8,418 nucleotides of DNA, taken from assembly GCA_021199865.1 (NCBI GenBank), contig JAJQHG010000111.1, positions 1 to 8,418 of the forward strand, written 5' to 3'. A model generated the notes under the pieces. The model was not told the origin of the DNA, did no database searches, and saw only the letters and a program-made list of their open reading frames with translations. Every line of letters begins with the position of its first letter. The stretch's first letter is position 1. This document shows, one piece after another, positions 1 through 6,693 of the stretch. A program made the translations under genes and the position numbers. Source of the DNA: Methanosphaera sp. (GTDB taxonomy: Archaea > Methanobacteriota > Methanobacteria > Methanobacteriales > Methanobacteriaceae).

Positions 1-21
1 ATTCAAAAATAAATTAAGTAA

Positions 22-47
22 TAAAAATATTCAAAATAAGAAAAAAA
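22..47 (-). terminator. T-rich terminator after the 531-aa gene
   Basis: Just downstream of the stop codon of the 531-aa gene, the transcribed-sense (minus) strand carries a run of seven T, then TTTT and TTTTT runs within about 26 bases. Archaeal RNA polymerase terminates at such oligo-T tracts without needing a hairpin, and I see no strong stem here. The rest of bases 1-58 is AT-rich with no gene. Confidence 0.5.
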
Positions 48-58
48 GAGAAGTAGAA

Positions 59-1654
59 TTAAGACTTATCTTCATCCACTTCATCAGCCTTACGAGATAA
101 AAGGTCATCCATCTCCTGCTCCTTTTCAGCATAGAAATCAGGATCATGTATTGGACAACATTTAAGCTTCTTATATGGTGAGTATAACTCTGTTATCTCA
201 CTTTCATTTACATCCCTAATCTCTTTAAGTCTCTGGAGTATAGTAAGAATAGTACCATCTTCCATAAGTGTACCAAGGAATCCTGGACGTGCATTCTCCT
301 TTTGCATAATAAGGTAAATTACCTTCATAATAGTTAATAAATCAAGTCTCTTAATTAACTCATGATTATTAATGTATCTCCAACCAGTTTCTTCCCAGTC
401 TTTAAGGTTATCGAAGGTTTTATAAATGTTTTCTTGGTATAAATCATCCTTAAAGAAGTCTGCATCCTCATCATAGTAACGTTGACCATTTTCAACCTTT
501 ACAAACTCATTATCTGTATCCTCAAAGTATGGTAAGTATTCAAGAATTGTATCAACATTCTCAATGTTAGGGAACTTAAATATGTTACCAAATGACTTAT
601 TAAGTCCCATCTGTAGAGTCTTATAATCAAGTACCTTAATATGTGATTTTTCATCATTAAATAGTCTGTGATCCCATACCACGAGAATATTACGTATATC
701 CTCAGTTGCTTTACATTTATATTTAATCTGGTTATCAGTAATCCTCTCAATCTCAAGTAATAAATAACTAGTACGTGTAAGGTTACGTGCCTTTACAGTG
801 TTCTTCATACGTAGACATACATATGGATATTTAAGGATAGGTTTAAATTTAGCCTCTAATTCCTCTGGTAAGTCATGGAAGAAGATCTGCATAACTGTTG
901 TATGCTCCATATTATTTTCTTCTAACTGGAAGTAGTACTCAGCAAGCTCACGTACACCAGCCTTCTGGAAAGTAATTGTACCCTTAGTTGTCTCTAACAC
1001 TTCTAGAGTATTAAGTAATACATATAATTCAAATAACTTATCATTACTCATAGCAACAAGTATTTCATTTACTATAGTATTATATAACTCCATCTTATTA
1101 GGGAATACAAATAACTTATCATATACATCATATGCACGTGCAAGGTTAAAGATCTCATCAGTACTCTTACATGCATCCTCTAACATGTTAATATCAACTA
1201 TATCTGGTGTATCAATACTAAATAAGTCATTCTTTAGTATACCAGATATTGCCTTTCTATTCTCTAAAAGGTTAGCATTAATAATATCTAATTTATCATC
1301 ATCAAAGTTCTTGTTATTAATACTACTTACATCATTAAACTTTATTGGCTCAAACATGTATTTAATAACAGATAATATATTATTCTGTGAATCCTCTGAT
1401 ACATTACCCTCAGCAAGTAACTCCTCTAATTTATCAAAGTTATTGATTATGTATTTAGTCTCATCAATGTTTAGGAAGTAATTAATCTTGAAAGCATTTA
1501 ACTCATTAGCATCAATTTCAATGATCTTACTCATTATTTCTGCTTCATCCTTATGAATCATGGTAAATAAGTAGTGATGCAGTCTAGTTTCCACATAGTT
1601 AAATACTGTTTGTCTATCATAATTAGTCCATATTTCTTCTAATTCTTCACTCAT
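59..1654 (-). CDS. Uncharacterised acidic 531-aa protein
   Basis: I do not recognise this protein. It is a long intact frame ending in TAA. The ATG at 1654 is preceded by GATAGGAG about six bases upstream, so the start is well supported. The product looks soluble and mostly helical: there is no signal peptide and no clear membrane segment. It is rich in Asp, Glu, Asn and Lys. A stretch around residues 385-425 is dense in acidic and aromatic residues, and the last 25 residues are strongly acidic (ending DEVDEDKS). It has five cysteines (162, 280, 314, 499, 500); the pair sits in KLKCCPIHDPDFY, whose Cys-Cys-x-x-His could bind a metal, but that is only a guess. About half its Arg codons are CGT, the rest AGA or AGG. 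It has its own promoter and terminator, so it is probably a single-gene unit separate from the tRNA-related operon upstream. It may be a lineage-restricted methanogen protein. Confidence 0.85.
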   Translation of the reverse strand: MSEELEEIWTNYDRQTVFNYVETRLHHYLFTMIHKDEAEIMSKIIEIDANELNAFKINYFLNIDETKYIINNFDKLEELLAEGNVSEDSQNNILSVIKYMFEPIKFNDVSSINNKNFDDDKLDIINANLLENRKAISGILKNDLFSIDTPDIVDINMLEDACKSTDEIFNLARAYDVYDKLFVFPNKMELYNTIVNEILVAMSNDKLFELYVLLNTLEVLETTKGTITFQKAGVRELAEYYFQLEENNMEHTTVMQIFFHDLPEELEAKFKPILKYPYVCLRMKNTVKARNLTRTSYLLLEIERITDNQIKYKCKATEDIRNILVVWDHRLFNDEKSHIKVLDYKTLQMGLNKSFGNIFKFPNIENVDTILEYLPYFEDTDNEFVKVENGQRYYDEDADFFKDDLYQENIYKTFDNLKDWEETGWRYINNHELIKRLDLLTIMKVIYLIMQKENARPGFLGTLMEDGTILTILQRLKEIRDVNESEITELYSPYKKLKCCPIHDPDFYAEKEQEMDDLLSRKADEVDEDKS

Positions 1655-1702
1655 TTTTATCTCCTATCAATTATTAATTTAAATCCATCTAATATTGATC
1701 TC

Positions 1703-1733
1703 TATAATATATATTATAAAACTAGTTTTATAA
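1703..1733 (-). promoter_or_regulatory. Promoter of the 531-aa gene with palindromic operator-like DNA
   Basis: On the minus strand TTTATAAT (1720-1713) followed by TATATATT (1713-1706) gives a TATA-box candidate about 55-65 bases before the ATG at 1654. A start site some 25 bases downstream would leave a leader of roughly 35-40 bases. Two perfect palindromes overlap it: 20 bp at 1714-1733 centred on ACTAGT, and 16 bp at 1703-1718. The longer one could be a repressor operator that blocks TBP/TFB. AT-rich DNA makes the shorter one less meaningful. The promoter is inferred from position and composition only. Confidence 0.5.
1714..1733. repeat. Perfect 20-bp palindrome
   Basis: The sequence ttataaaactagttttataa reads identically on both strands with no spacer. 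The next bases outward (A at 1713 and A at 1734) do not pair, so the symmetry ends there. It lies at the upstream edge of the TATA-like element of the 531-aa gene, the usual place for an archaeal dimeric repressor site. I saw no second full copy in the window. Confidence 0.75.
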
Positions 1734-1750
1734 ATTAATAACCATGATCA

Positions 1751-1771
1751 AGAAAGAAAAATAAAATAAAA
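1751..1771 (-). terminator. T-rich terminator ending the hisS-to-spoIIM-like operon
   Basis: About 45 bases after the stop of the SpoIIM-like gene, the minus strand reads GATTTTATTTTATTTTTCTT and continues T/C-rich. This is a typical archaeal oligo-T termination signal with no obvious hairpin. It separates the seven-gene cluster from the promoter of the next gene. Confidence 0.55.
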
Positions 1772-1816
1772 TCAGTATTATGTTAAGTTTAATTTGATAA
1801 AAGATTAGATAGGAGT

Positions 1817-2419
1817 TTAGAAGTATTGCATCATAATATTACCAAAAGGTATTGTTAGATTCAATTCAACATATATTGCTAGTATCATGAATACTATACC
1901 AATTAAGAAGATTTTTATACTATCCATCATCATACCTTTGAGTGCAGGTTTATTTAGGTTAAGTGTTTTATCACGAATAGATCTAAGTAATATATACTCG
2001 GTCTGTGTTATACGGAAAGCTCCAGCAGTAGCACATATTAATCCAACTATTTCTATTGGGGTATGAGCTATCATATAGGAGAAGTAGAACTTAAATTGTA
2101 TAAAAAATCCATTATATCCAATATAACAATTATTTAGTATTAATAAGTATAATGATGGAATAGATAACACTAATCCTCCAAGATATATACCCAACATTAC
2201 CCTCATATTCTTAAGGAATATATAGCTAAAAGTAAACTCTGTACTACTACCACTAGCAGATGATCTATTAGTCTCAAAGAGTATTAAATTTTCAAACATT
2301 GATGGATAATAATAGCTAAGAATGATAAAAACTCCTGCAATAATAGCTGCTAATAATAGATGATACTTCATATGACTTAATAAATTCTTTGTACTGTTAT
2401 CTCCACGCATTTTAACCAT
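1817..2419 (-). CDS. SpoIIM-like integral membrane protein
   Basis: This is a small polytopic membrane protein of about 200 residues with hydrophobic segments near residues 20-38, 75-96, 120-137 and 167-185. The block AHTPIEIVGLICATAGAFRI (118-137) matches the conserved His...Glu...Gly pattern of the SpoIIM (stage II sporulation protein M, formerly DUF95) family, and IGYNGFF (100-106) fits the family's Asn-Gly motif. In Bacillus SpoIIM is part of an engulfment complex; archaeal members do not sporulate and have no established role, though a part in membrane or envelope processes is plausible. The gene starts two bases after the trpS stop. A second ATG at 2410 (Met4) is a possible alternative start, with GAG about nine bases upstream, since the first ATG has only a poorly spaced GAG. 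It is the last gene of the operon, followed by a T-rich terminator. Confidence 0.75.
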   Translation of the reverse strand: MVKMRGDNSTKNLLSHMKYHLLLAAIIAGVFIILSYYYPSMFENLILFETNRSSASGSSTEFTFSYIFLKNMRVMLGIYLGGLVLSIPSLYLLILNNCYIGYNGFFIQFKFYFSYMIAHTPIEIVGLICATAGAFRITQTEYILLRSIRDKTLNLNKPALKGMMMDSIKIFLIGIVFMILAIYVELNLTIPFGNIMMQYF

Positions 2420-2421
2420 CT

Positions 2422-3516
2422 CTATAATAATGTTTGTGCTAATTCATGTGCATCACTACGCTTAGCATCTAAGTCTTCAAACATGTCCTCTATAGCATCA
2501 GCTGCACACATTTTACATTCACCACACATAATTTCACCATTGAGACATTTTGTGCGTACTTCTTCTAGTTTACTATCATCATCTACTAGGTGATATACTA
2601 ATAATTCATATATAGAACATTCATCAGGGTTTCCACCTAACTCTTTCTGTTCACTTAGACTTTCACGTCCACCAGTCTTTGCACTCTTAACCTTCTTTGT
2701 TGCATCCTTAATTGAGTCTGTTAGATATATTGCACTCTTAGGCTTACTACTACTCATCTTTTCACCTGTTAGGCCTGTCATGAATCTATGGAATGTTGCT
2801 GATGGCTCAATAAATCCATATTCTTCACTAAACTTTGTTGCTAAATCCCTTGTTAGTCTAATATGTGGATCCTGATCAGGTCCAACTGGTACAACAACAG
2901 GCTTTGGTCCACCATACTCTTCTAGTTGAGGATGTAGAATATCGGCTACTTGTAGTAATGGTGTATAGATATGTGCTATATTTGTACTATTATCAAATCC
3001 ATAGATACTACGCATCTGACTAAATGTTACCTTTTTTCCTATAGTGTATGCTAAATCCTTCACACTATCATTTTCTGATTGTAGATATAAATGGAAGTTA
3101 TCCCTAGTAACATCAAGTCCTAGAGCTATATAGTTTGCAATATATTCTTCTAGTGCTAATTCTCTAGACTTAGATTTACTTATCCCTCGTGCAGCATATG
3201 CCTCCATATCTGCAATAGATACATATAGGTCTGCACCCATCTGTTGATACCATATTAGTTGATCTACAACCATCTTGTGACCAATATGCATTCGGCCACT
3301 AGGCATCATACCAGTCATTGTTGCAAAATTCTTTTTATTCTCTAGACAATCAGCTATATTCTTATAGTCTCTTTGTCCAAATATGATACCTCTAGTCATT
3401 AATTTACTAGGATTAGGTATATCTTCTAGTACATCCTTAAAAGCTTTTATACCAAATTGTTGTGTTAACTTATCATAATCAATTATTGATGAACCCCATG
3501 GATCTATCATATTCAT
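2422..3516 (-). CDS. trpS: Tryptophanyl-tRNA synthetase (TrpRS)
   Basis: This class I aminoacyl-tRNA synthetase charges tRNA-Trp with tryptophan in the cytoplasm. The HIGH-type signature is MHIGH (76-80) after MPSGR, and the KMSKS loop is KMSSSK (253-258). The block VPVGPDQDPHIRLTRDLA (209-226) is typical of archaeal/eukaryotic-type TrpRS. The length of 364 residues is normal for archaeal forms with a short N-terminal extension. Near the C terminus, cysteines 300, 324, 331 and 334 are spaced C-x23-C-x6-C-x2-C, almost the pattern that binds a [4Fe-4S] cluster in Thermotoga maritima TrpRS; a further Cys is at 337. The start at 3516 is preceded by AAGGAG 11 bases upstream; Met3 is a less likely start because it is further from that site. 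It lies 18 bases after endA and 2 bases before the SpoIIM-like gene, so it is in the operon. Confidence 0.97.
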   Translation of the reverse strand: MNMIDPWGSSIIDYDKLTQQFGIKAFKDVLEDIPNPSKLMTRGIIFGQRDYKNIADCLENKKNFATMTGMMPSGRMHIGHKMVVDQLIWYQQMGADLYVSIADMEAYAARGISKSKSRELALEEYIANYIALGLDVTRDNFHLYLQSENDSVKDLAYTIGKKVTFSQMRSIYGFDNSTNIAHIYTPLLQVADILHPQLEEYGGPKPVVVPVGPDQDPHIRLTRDLATKFSEEYGFIEPSATFHRFMTGLTGEKMSSSKPKSAIYLTDSIKDATKKVKSAKTGGRESLSEQKELGGNPDECSIYELLVYHLVDDDSKLEEVRTKCLNGEIMCGECKMCAADAIEDMFEDLDAKRSDAHELAQTLL

Positions 3517-3527
3517 ATAATCATTAC

Positions 3528-3533
3528 TCCTTA
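3528..3533 (-). promoter_or_regulatory. Shine-Dalgarno of trpS
   Basis: AAGGAG on the minus strand lies in the 18-base gap after the endA stop. It is 11 bases before the chosen ATG, slightly long. An intervening ATG (ATG ATT ATA TGA) hits a stop at once, so it is not the start. This site favours Met1 over Met3. Confidence 0.6.
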
Positions 3534-3534
3534 C

Positions 3535-4041
3535 TTATGGTTTTGTCCATTCTACATCATAATATGTTATATCATATTCATCATCCACTACTGCTAGTAG
3601 TAGACTTTTTCTTACACCATGACTTACACGCACATAACTAGAAAAGTCAAGTGCCTTTATGGATTGTTCTTCTGAGAGAATCTTAACTAGTTTACTTGCA
3701 TGTTCATCTCCTGGACCTGATCCTCGCTCATATATCCTGTAATCACTACCATACTTAAAGCCTGTCTTAATAATGTATCCTCTAAAGCGTAGATCCTTGT
3801 ATACAAGGTATTTAGAGTATAGTTTATTTTGGTGTAATAATTCATATAAGTCCTTATTACTTAGAGCTACATCATCACTATTATATATTTCTATTTTATT
3901 CTTCTCTTGGAGATATACTGCTTCAACAAGACTTAACTCTAAACCAAAACTTGTTAGATTACCATAATAACGCTTATTATAGAGATTATGTGCATCCTCA
4001 TCCTTTACTAATACATGGTTATCATTTAATACTGCATACAT
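3535..4041 (-). CDS. endA: tRNA-splicing endonuclease EndA
   Basis: EndA cuts introns out of archaeal precursor tRNAs at the bulge-helix-bulge motif, leaving 2',3'-cyclic phosphate ends that RtcB ligates. The length of 168 residues is that of the short homotetrameric type known from Methanocaldococcus jannaschii. The catalytic triad is visible: Tyr104 in DYRIYERG, His114 in GPGDEHAS and Lys145 in GVRKSLLLAV. The spacings (10 and 31 residues) equal those of the M. jannaschii enzyme (Tyr115, His125, Lys156). The N-terminal half (1-75) is the degenerate structural domain; the nuclease fold begins at LVYKDLRFRGYIIKTGFKYG. The ATG at 4041 has GGAG eight bases upstream, and that GGAG overlaps the TAG stop of the preceding gene, which suggests coupled translation. 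The following trpS is a natural partner because tRNA-Trp carries an intron in many euryarchaea. Confidence 0.95.
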   Translation of the reverse strand: MYAVLNDNHVLVKDEDAHNLYNKRYYGNLTSFGLELSLVEAVYLQEKNKIEIYNSDDVALSNKDLYELLHQNKLYSKYLVYKDLRFRGYIIKTGFKYGSDYRIYERGSGPGDEHASKLVKILSEEQSIKALDFSSYVRVSHGVRKSLLLAVVDDEYDITYYDVEWTKP

Positions 4042-4052
4042 TAGGATATCTC

Positions 4053-4811
4053 CTATAATACATTTATATTCTTTAGGTACTCAACACTCTTTAGTACTTC
4101 TTGTTTAGTGTTAACTTCTATTACAGCTATATCATCATACTTTTTATCCTTAAGTATTCTGAATATTTGGTTAAAGTCAATGTTATGTGTTCCTAGTGCA
4201 TCATGCATGTCATATGAGCCATCATTATCACTTAGATGTACATGATGAATATAGTCTGATGCAAACATTTGCTCTGGACTAAAACCATTATTATGTGCAT
4301 GACCTACATCCATTGTTATACCAGAGTATAACTCATTTTCTACTAATTCAAATAATGCATCAATATTAGTGTAGAGCATTCTATCAATCATTGGCATATT
4401 CTCTACACACATCATTACACCATAATCCTCTGCAGACTTTTGAAGCTTTAATAGGGATTCTTTGTTATACTTTAATATTTTCTCAGGGTACTTTAGTGCC
4501 ATAACAGGTATACTACCAGGATGTACTACTACACGGTCTACTCCCCACTGATTAGCCACCTTAAAGGAGTCCTCCATTATATCAACAGATGTATTCCTAA
4601 TCTTATCTACATGACTTGATATATTTACATCACTCATTGGTGCATGTATACTTAAATTAATATCATGTGTTGAGAAATTATCACTTGTTAGTTTATCATA
4701 TGGATATTCATGAACTACTTCTAAGTATTTAATGTTTAGATCAGTTACGAAATCCAGTACATTCTCAATTCTAGCTGGATATAATCCTAGCGTAGATATA
4801 CTTATATTCAT
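4053..4811 (-). CDS. Metal-dependent TIM-barrel protein, sugar isomerase / endonuclease IV-like
   Basis: The 252-residue product has the alternating beta/alpha pattern of the xylose isomerase-like TIM-barrel superfamily, which includes sugar-phosphate isomerases/epimerases and AP endonuclease IV. Numbered from the ATG, likely metal ligands are His56 (SIHAP), His97 (VVHPG), Glu137 (CVENMP), Asp168 and His171 (MDVGHAH), His192 (HVHLSDN), Asp201 and His203 (YDMHDALG) and Glu232 (VIEVN). These nine positions parallel the trinuclear zinc ligands of endonuclease IV, but at 252 residues it is shorter than that enzyme (about 285), and many members annotated as isomerases keep most of the same residues. 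The substrate is therefore unknown. I chose the ATG at 4811 because GGTGAT sits four bases before it; a GTG directly after the previous stop (4820) would add three residues but overlaps that Shine-Dalgarno. It follows the PIN-ATPase gene in the same frame, separated by a single TAG. Confidence 0.85.
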   Translation of the reverse strand: MNISISTLGLYPARIENVLDFVTDLNIKYLEVVHEYPYDKLTSDNFSTHDINLSIHAPMSDVNISSHVDKIRNTSVDIMEDSFKVANQWGVDRVVVHPGSIPVMALKYPEKILKYNKESLLKLQKSAEDYGVMMCVENMPMIDRMLYTNIDALFELVENELYSGITMDVGHAHNNGFSPEQMFASDYIHHVHLSDNDGSYDMHDALGTHNIDFNQIFRILKDKKYDDIAVIEVNTKQEVLKSVEYLKNINVL

Positions 4812-4815
4812 TATA

Positions 4816-4821
4816 ATCACC
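4816..4821 (-). promoter_or_regulatory. Shine-Dalgarno GGTGAT deciding the TIM-barrel start
   Basis: GGTGAT on the minus strand matches the archaeal anti-Shine-Dalgarno and lies four bases before the ATG at 4811. Its first G is the last base of the TAG stop of the upstream gene, and it covers the GTG that would be the alternative start, which argues for the ATG. Confidence 0.6.
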
Positions 4822-6680
4822 TAATATAAATCCTCATTTCTAAGGCGTGCATATATTGGCTCATTCTTCTTCATAGCCTTGATAATAATTTCTGCCATCT
4901 CAATATTCTTCTTGAGCCTAATATTAGCCTTCTTACCAACAGTTGCTGTGAAGAGATATACATCCTCAACTATAATATCATAGCTAGAACCAATATCCTC
5001 CTTTTTAAAGTTAAGAGATAAATAGTTACCAGATACTGATACATTAATTGGTATTGTACTATCAATATCCTTTATTTCAAGCTCCTGAACCTCTATACTA
5101 ATACCAACTGCTTGTTCAATCTTATCAATTGTTTTACCATTCTTACCAATAACAGTTCCAGTATGATCAGGATCAATCTCTAGTAAGGCTCTCTTATCAG
5201 ATATGAGTGATACTTCCATTATAGCATTTGGTGCAACCTTTTGAACCTCTTTTCTTAGAACTCTCTCAACAATCTTATTAACAGGAGTTTTCTCCTCAGA
5301 ATCCTCCTCCTTATTAGTCTGAGTCTTATTAATATCCATTACTATTGTTTGTTCACCATAAGTATAGATTTCATAGTATAACTCATTAGTTTCAAAATCC
5401 TTGATCTCAATTGTTGGTCTAGCAAGATCTGCTTCAAGCATTCCTGTAGGTACTTTAACAGTTAATTCTAATGAGTAAACTGCTGATACCTGACCATTTT
5501 CTATGTATATTGTTGTATCAACAACAGATGGTATTACTCCAAGCTCTAATCTTCCAAGGAATCTCTGTATTGCATCAATAGGACGTGTTGCATGTACTAC
5601 TCCAATCATACCAACACCTGCTAGGCGCATATCAGAGTATATCTCGAAATCCCTGGTTTTACGTACCTCATCAAATATAGTAAAGTCAGGTCTTACTAGT
5701 AATAGTATATCTGCAGTATTTTCCATATCTCCCTCTAGTGGGGCATATTGTGTAATATTATCATCAAGATTTAAGTCACGTGGAGACTCCATTGTCTTAA
5801 CAATCTGTTCTAAGTCATAATAATAGTACTCTGCTAAGGCTTGTGCAAACGTGGATTTACCAGCACCAGGAGATCCTGCAACAAGTATACCCTTTGCATT
5901 GTTTGATAATCTATCTATTAATTTATCTGATAGGTTATAGTCCTCTAAGTCCAACTTACTTACTGGCTTTATAGCTGTTATTTCTAGTCCATCAGAAAAT
6001 GGTGGTCTAGCTATAGTTACACGTAGATTATCAAACTGTATTACTGTTGCACCACGCTTATCTATTTCTATAAAACAGTCCTGACGTATATGTGCCTGTT
6101 CAATTACCTCTTTAGCTATTCTATCTAAATCATTATATCTTAATGAAACATAGTCTAGCTCTACTAATTTTACACAGCCAGGTTTTCCCTTCTTTGCTAT
6201 TGGTGTAGTATTCTCTCTTAGATGTATTGATGAAATATCATCACTAAAATACTGCTCTAGCTCTGTTTTAACTATAGGTTCTGGTTCTACTGGCTTCTTA
6301 TAGAAATATGTTTCTACTCCTTGAGCCTTTGCCATGTCATTTTGTAGTTTATCACTAGTAAATAGTACAGCATTATATTTACGTGCAATATCTCTAATCA
6401 TTGCATCTATTTCTCCACCACCAGCAATGGATATTTCTTCTAGGTTTGGTCTTCTACCAACATATTGAAGAGTAATTACGCCTTCCTCTGATAATTCTTT
6501 TAGTCGGGCTAGTTCCTCAATCCCATCAAATCCTATGTCTTTTTTCTTATTTGCATGATTTTCTATCTCTGCAGGTACAGCCTCAGGTATTAATACTTCT
6601 GCATTTTGATACTCTGTTTCTACTAGTTGACTAATCATTTGATCAATTATTATGCTTGTATCTGGCACTATCTTTACCAT
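4821..6680 (-). CDS. PIN domain-ATPase-KH protein, PINA-like
   Basis: This 619-residue protein has three recognisable parts. Residues 1-130 form a PIN domain with acidic residues Asp7 (PDTS), Glu37/Glu40, Asp92 (GEIDAMIRD) and Asp110 (TSDK). Residues about 230-400 are a PilT/VirB11-type ATPase with Walker A GSPGAGKST (269-277), Walker B-like FTIFDE (333-338) and a His box VVHAT (361-365). Residues about 485-535 are a KH domain with the GxxG loop IGKNGKT (511-517), after a charged linker (450-465). A further beta-rich tail (545-619) follows. The same order is found in Sulfolobus PINA, a hexameric ATPase reported to act on Holliday junctions with Hjc and Hjm; related genes are often labelled PINc/VapC-family ATPase. 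A DNA-branch-migration role or an RNA role is inferred. All motifs look intact. The start has a strong AGGAGGT overlapping the hisI stop. The context of tRNA genes is compatible with an RNA role too. Confidence 0.9.
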   Translation of the reverse strand: MVKIVPDTSIIIDQMISQLVETEYQNAEVLIPEAVPAEIENHANKKKDIGFDGIEELARLKELSEEGVITLQYVGRRPNLEEISIAGGGEIDAMIRDIARKYNAVLFTSDKLQNDMAKAQGVETYFYKKPVEPEPIVKTELEQYFSDDISSIHLRENTTPIAKKGKPGCVKLVELDYVSLRYNDLDRIAKEVIEQAHIRQDCFIEIDKRGATVIQFDNLRVTIARPPFSDGLEITAIKPVSKLDLEDYNLSDKLIDRLSNNAKGILVAGSPGAGKSTFAQALAEYYYYDLEQIVKTMESPRDLNLDDNITQYAPLEGDMENTADILLLVRPDFTIFDEVRKTRDFEIYSDMRLAGVGMIGVVHATRPIDAIQRFLGRLELGVIPSVVDTTIYIENGQVSAVYSLELTVKVPTGMLEADLARPTIEIKDFETNELYYEIYTYGEQTIVMDINKTQTNKEEDSEEKTPVNKIVERVLRKEVQKVAPNAIMEVSLISDKRALLEIDPDHTGTVIGKNGKTIDKIEQAVGISIEVQELEIKDIDSTIPINVSVSGNYLSLNFKKEDIGSSYDIIVEDVYLFTATVGKKANIRLKKNIEMAEIIIKAMKKNEPIYARLRNEDLY

Positions 6681-6685
6681 TACTT

Positions 6686-6693
6686 AACCTCCT
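6686..6693 (-). promoter_or_regulatory. Strong Shine-Dalgarno of the PINA-like gene, fused to the hisI stop
   Basis: AGGAGGTT on the minus strand is the longest ribosome binding match in the window and ends five bases before the ATG. Its first bases are the last two bases of the hisI TAG stop, so ribosomes ending hisI stop on top of the next initiation site. Confidence 0.65.

Noticed and set aside
1..36. Short direct repeat attcaaaa at 1-8 and 29-36
   Set aside because: Eight-base AT-rich repeats are expected by chance in such DNA, and no attachment site or mobile gene is nearby.
499..756. Minus-strand 85-codon frame inside the 531-aa gene
   Set aside because: It is a shifted frame within a confidently read gene, with no sign of a frameshift or independent initiation.
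1185..1481. Plus-strand open frame of 98 codons inside the 531-aa gene
   Set aside because: It is antisense to a long intact gene with a good start site. Its low-complexity Leu/Ser-rich product is what the complement of this AT-rich coding sequence would give.
3773..3967. Plus-strand 64-codon frame antisense to endA
   Set aside because: endA is unambiguous with its full catalytic triad; the antisense frame resembles no known family.
5503..5820. Plus-strand 105-codon frame antisense to the PINA-like gene
   Set aside because: It lies opposite the ATPase core, whose Walker motifs are intact; the antisense peptide is Ser/Ile-rich with no domain.
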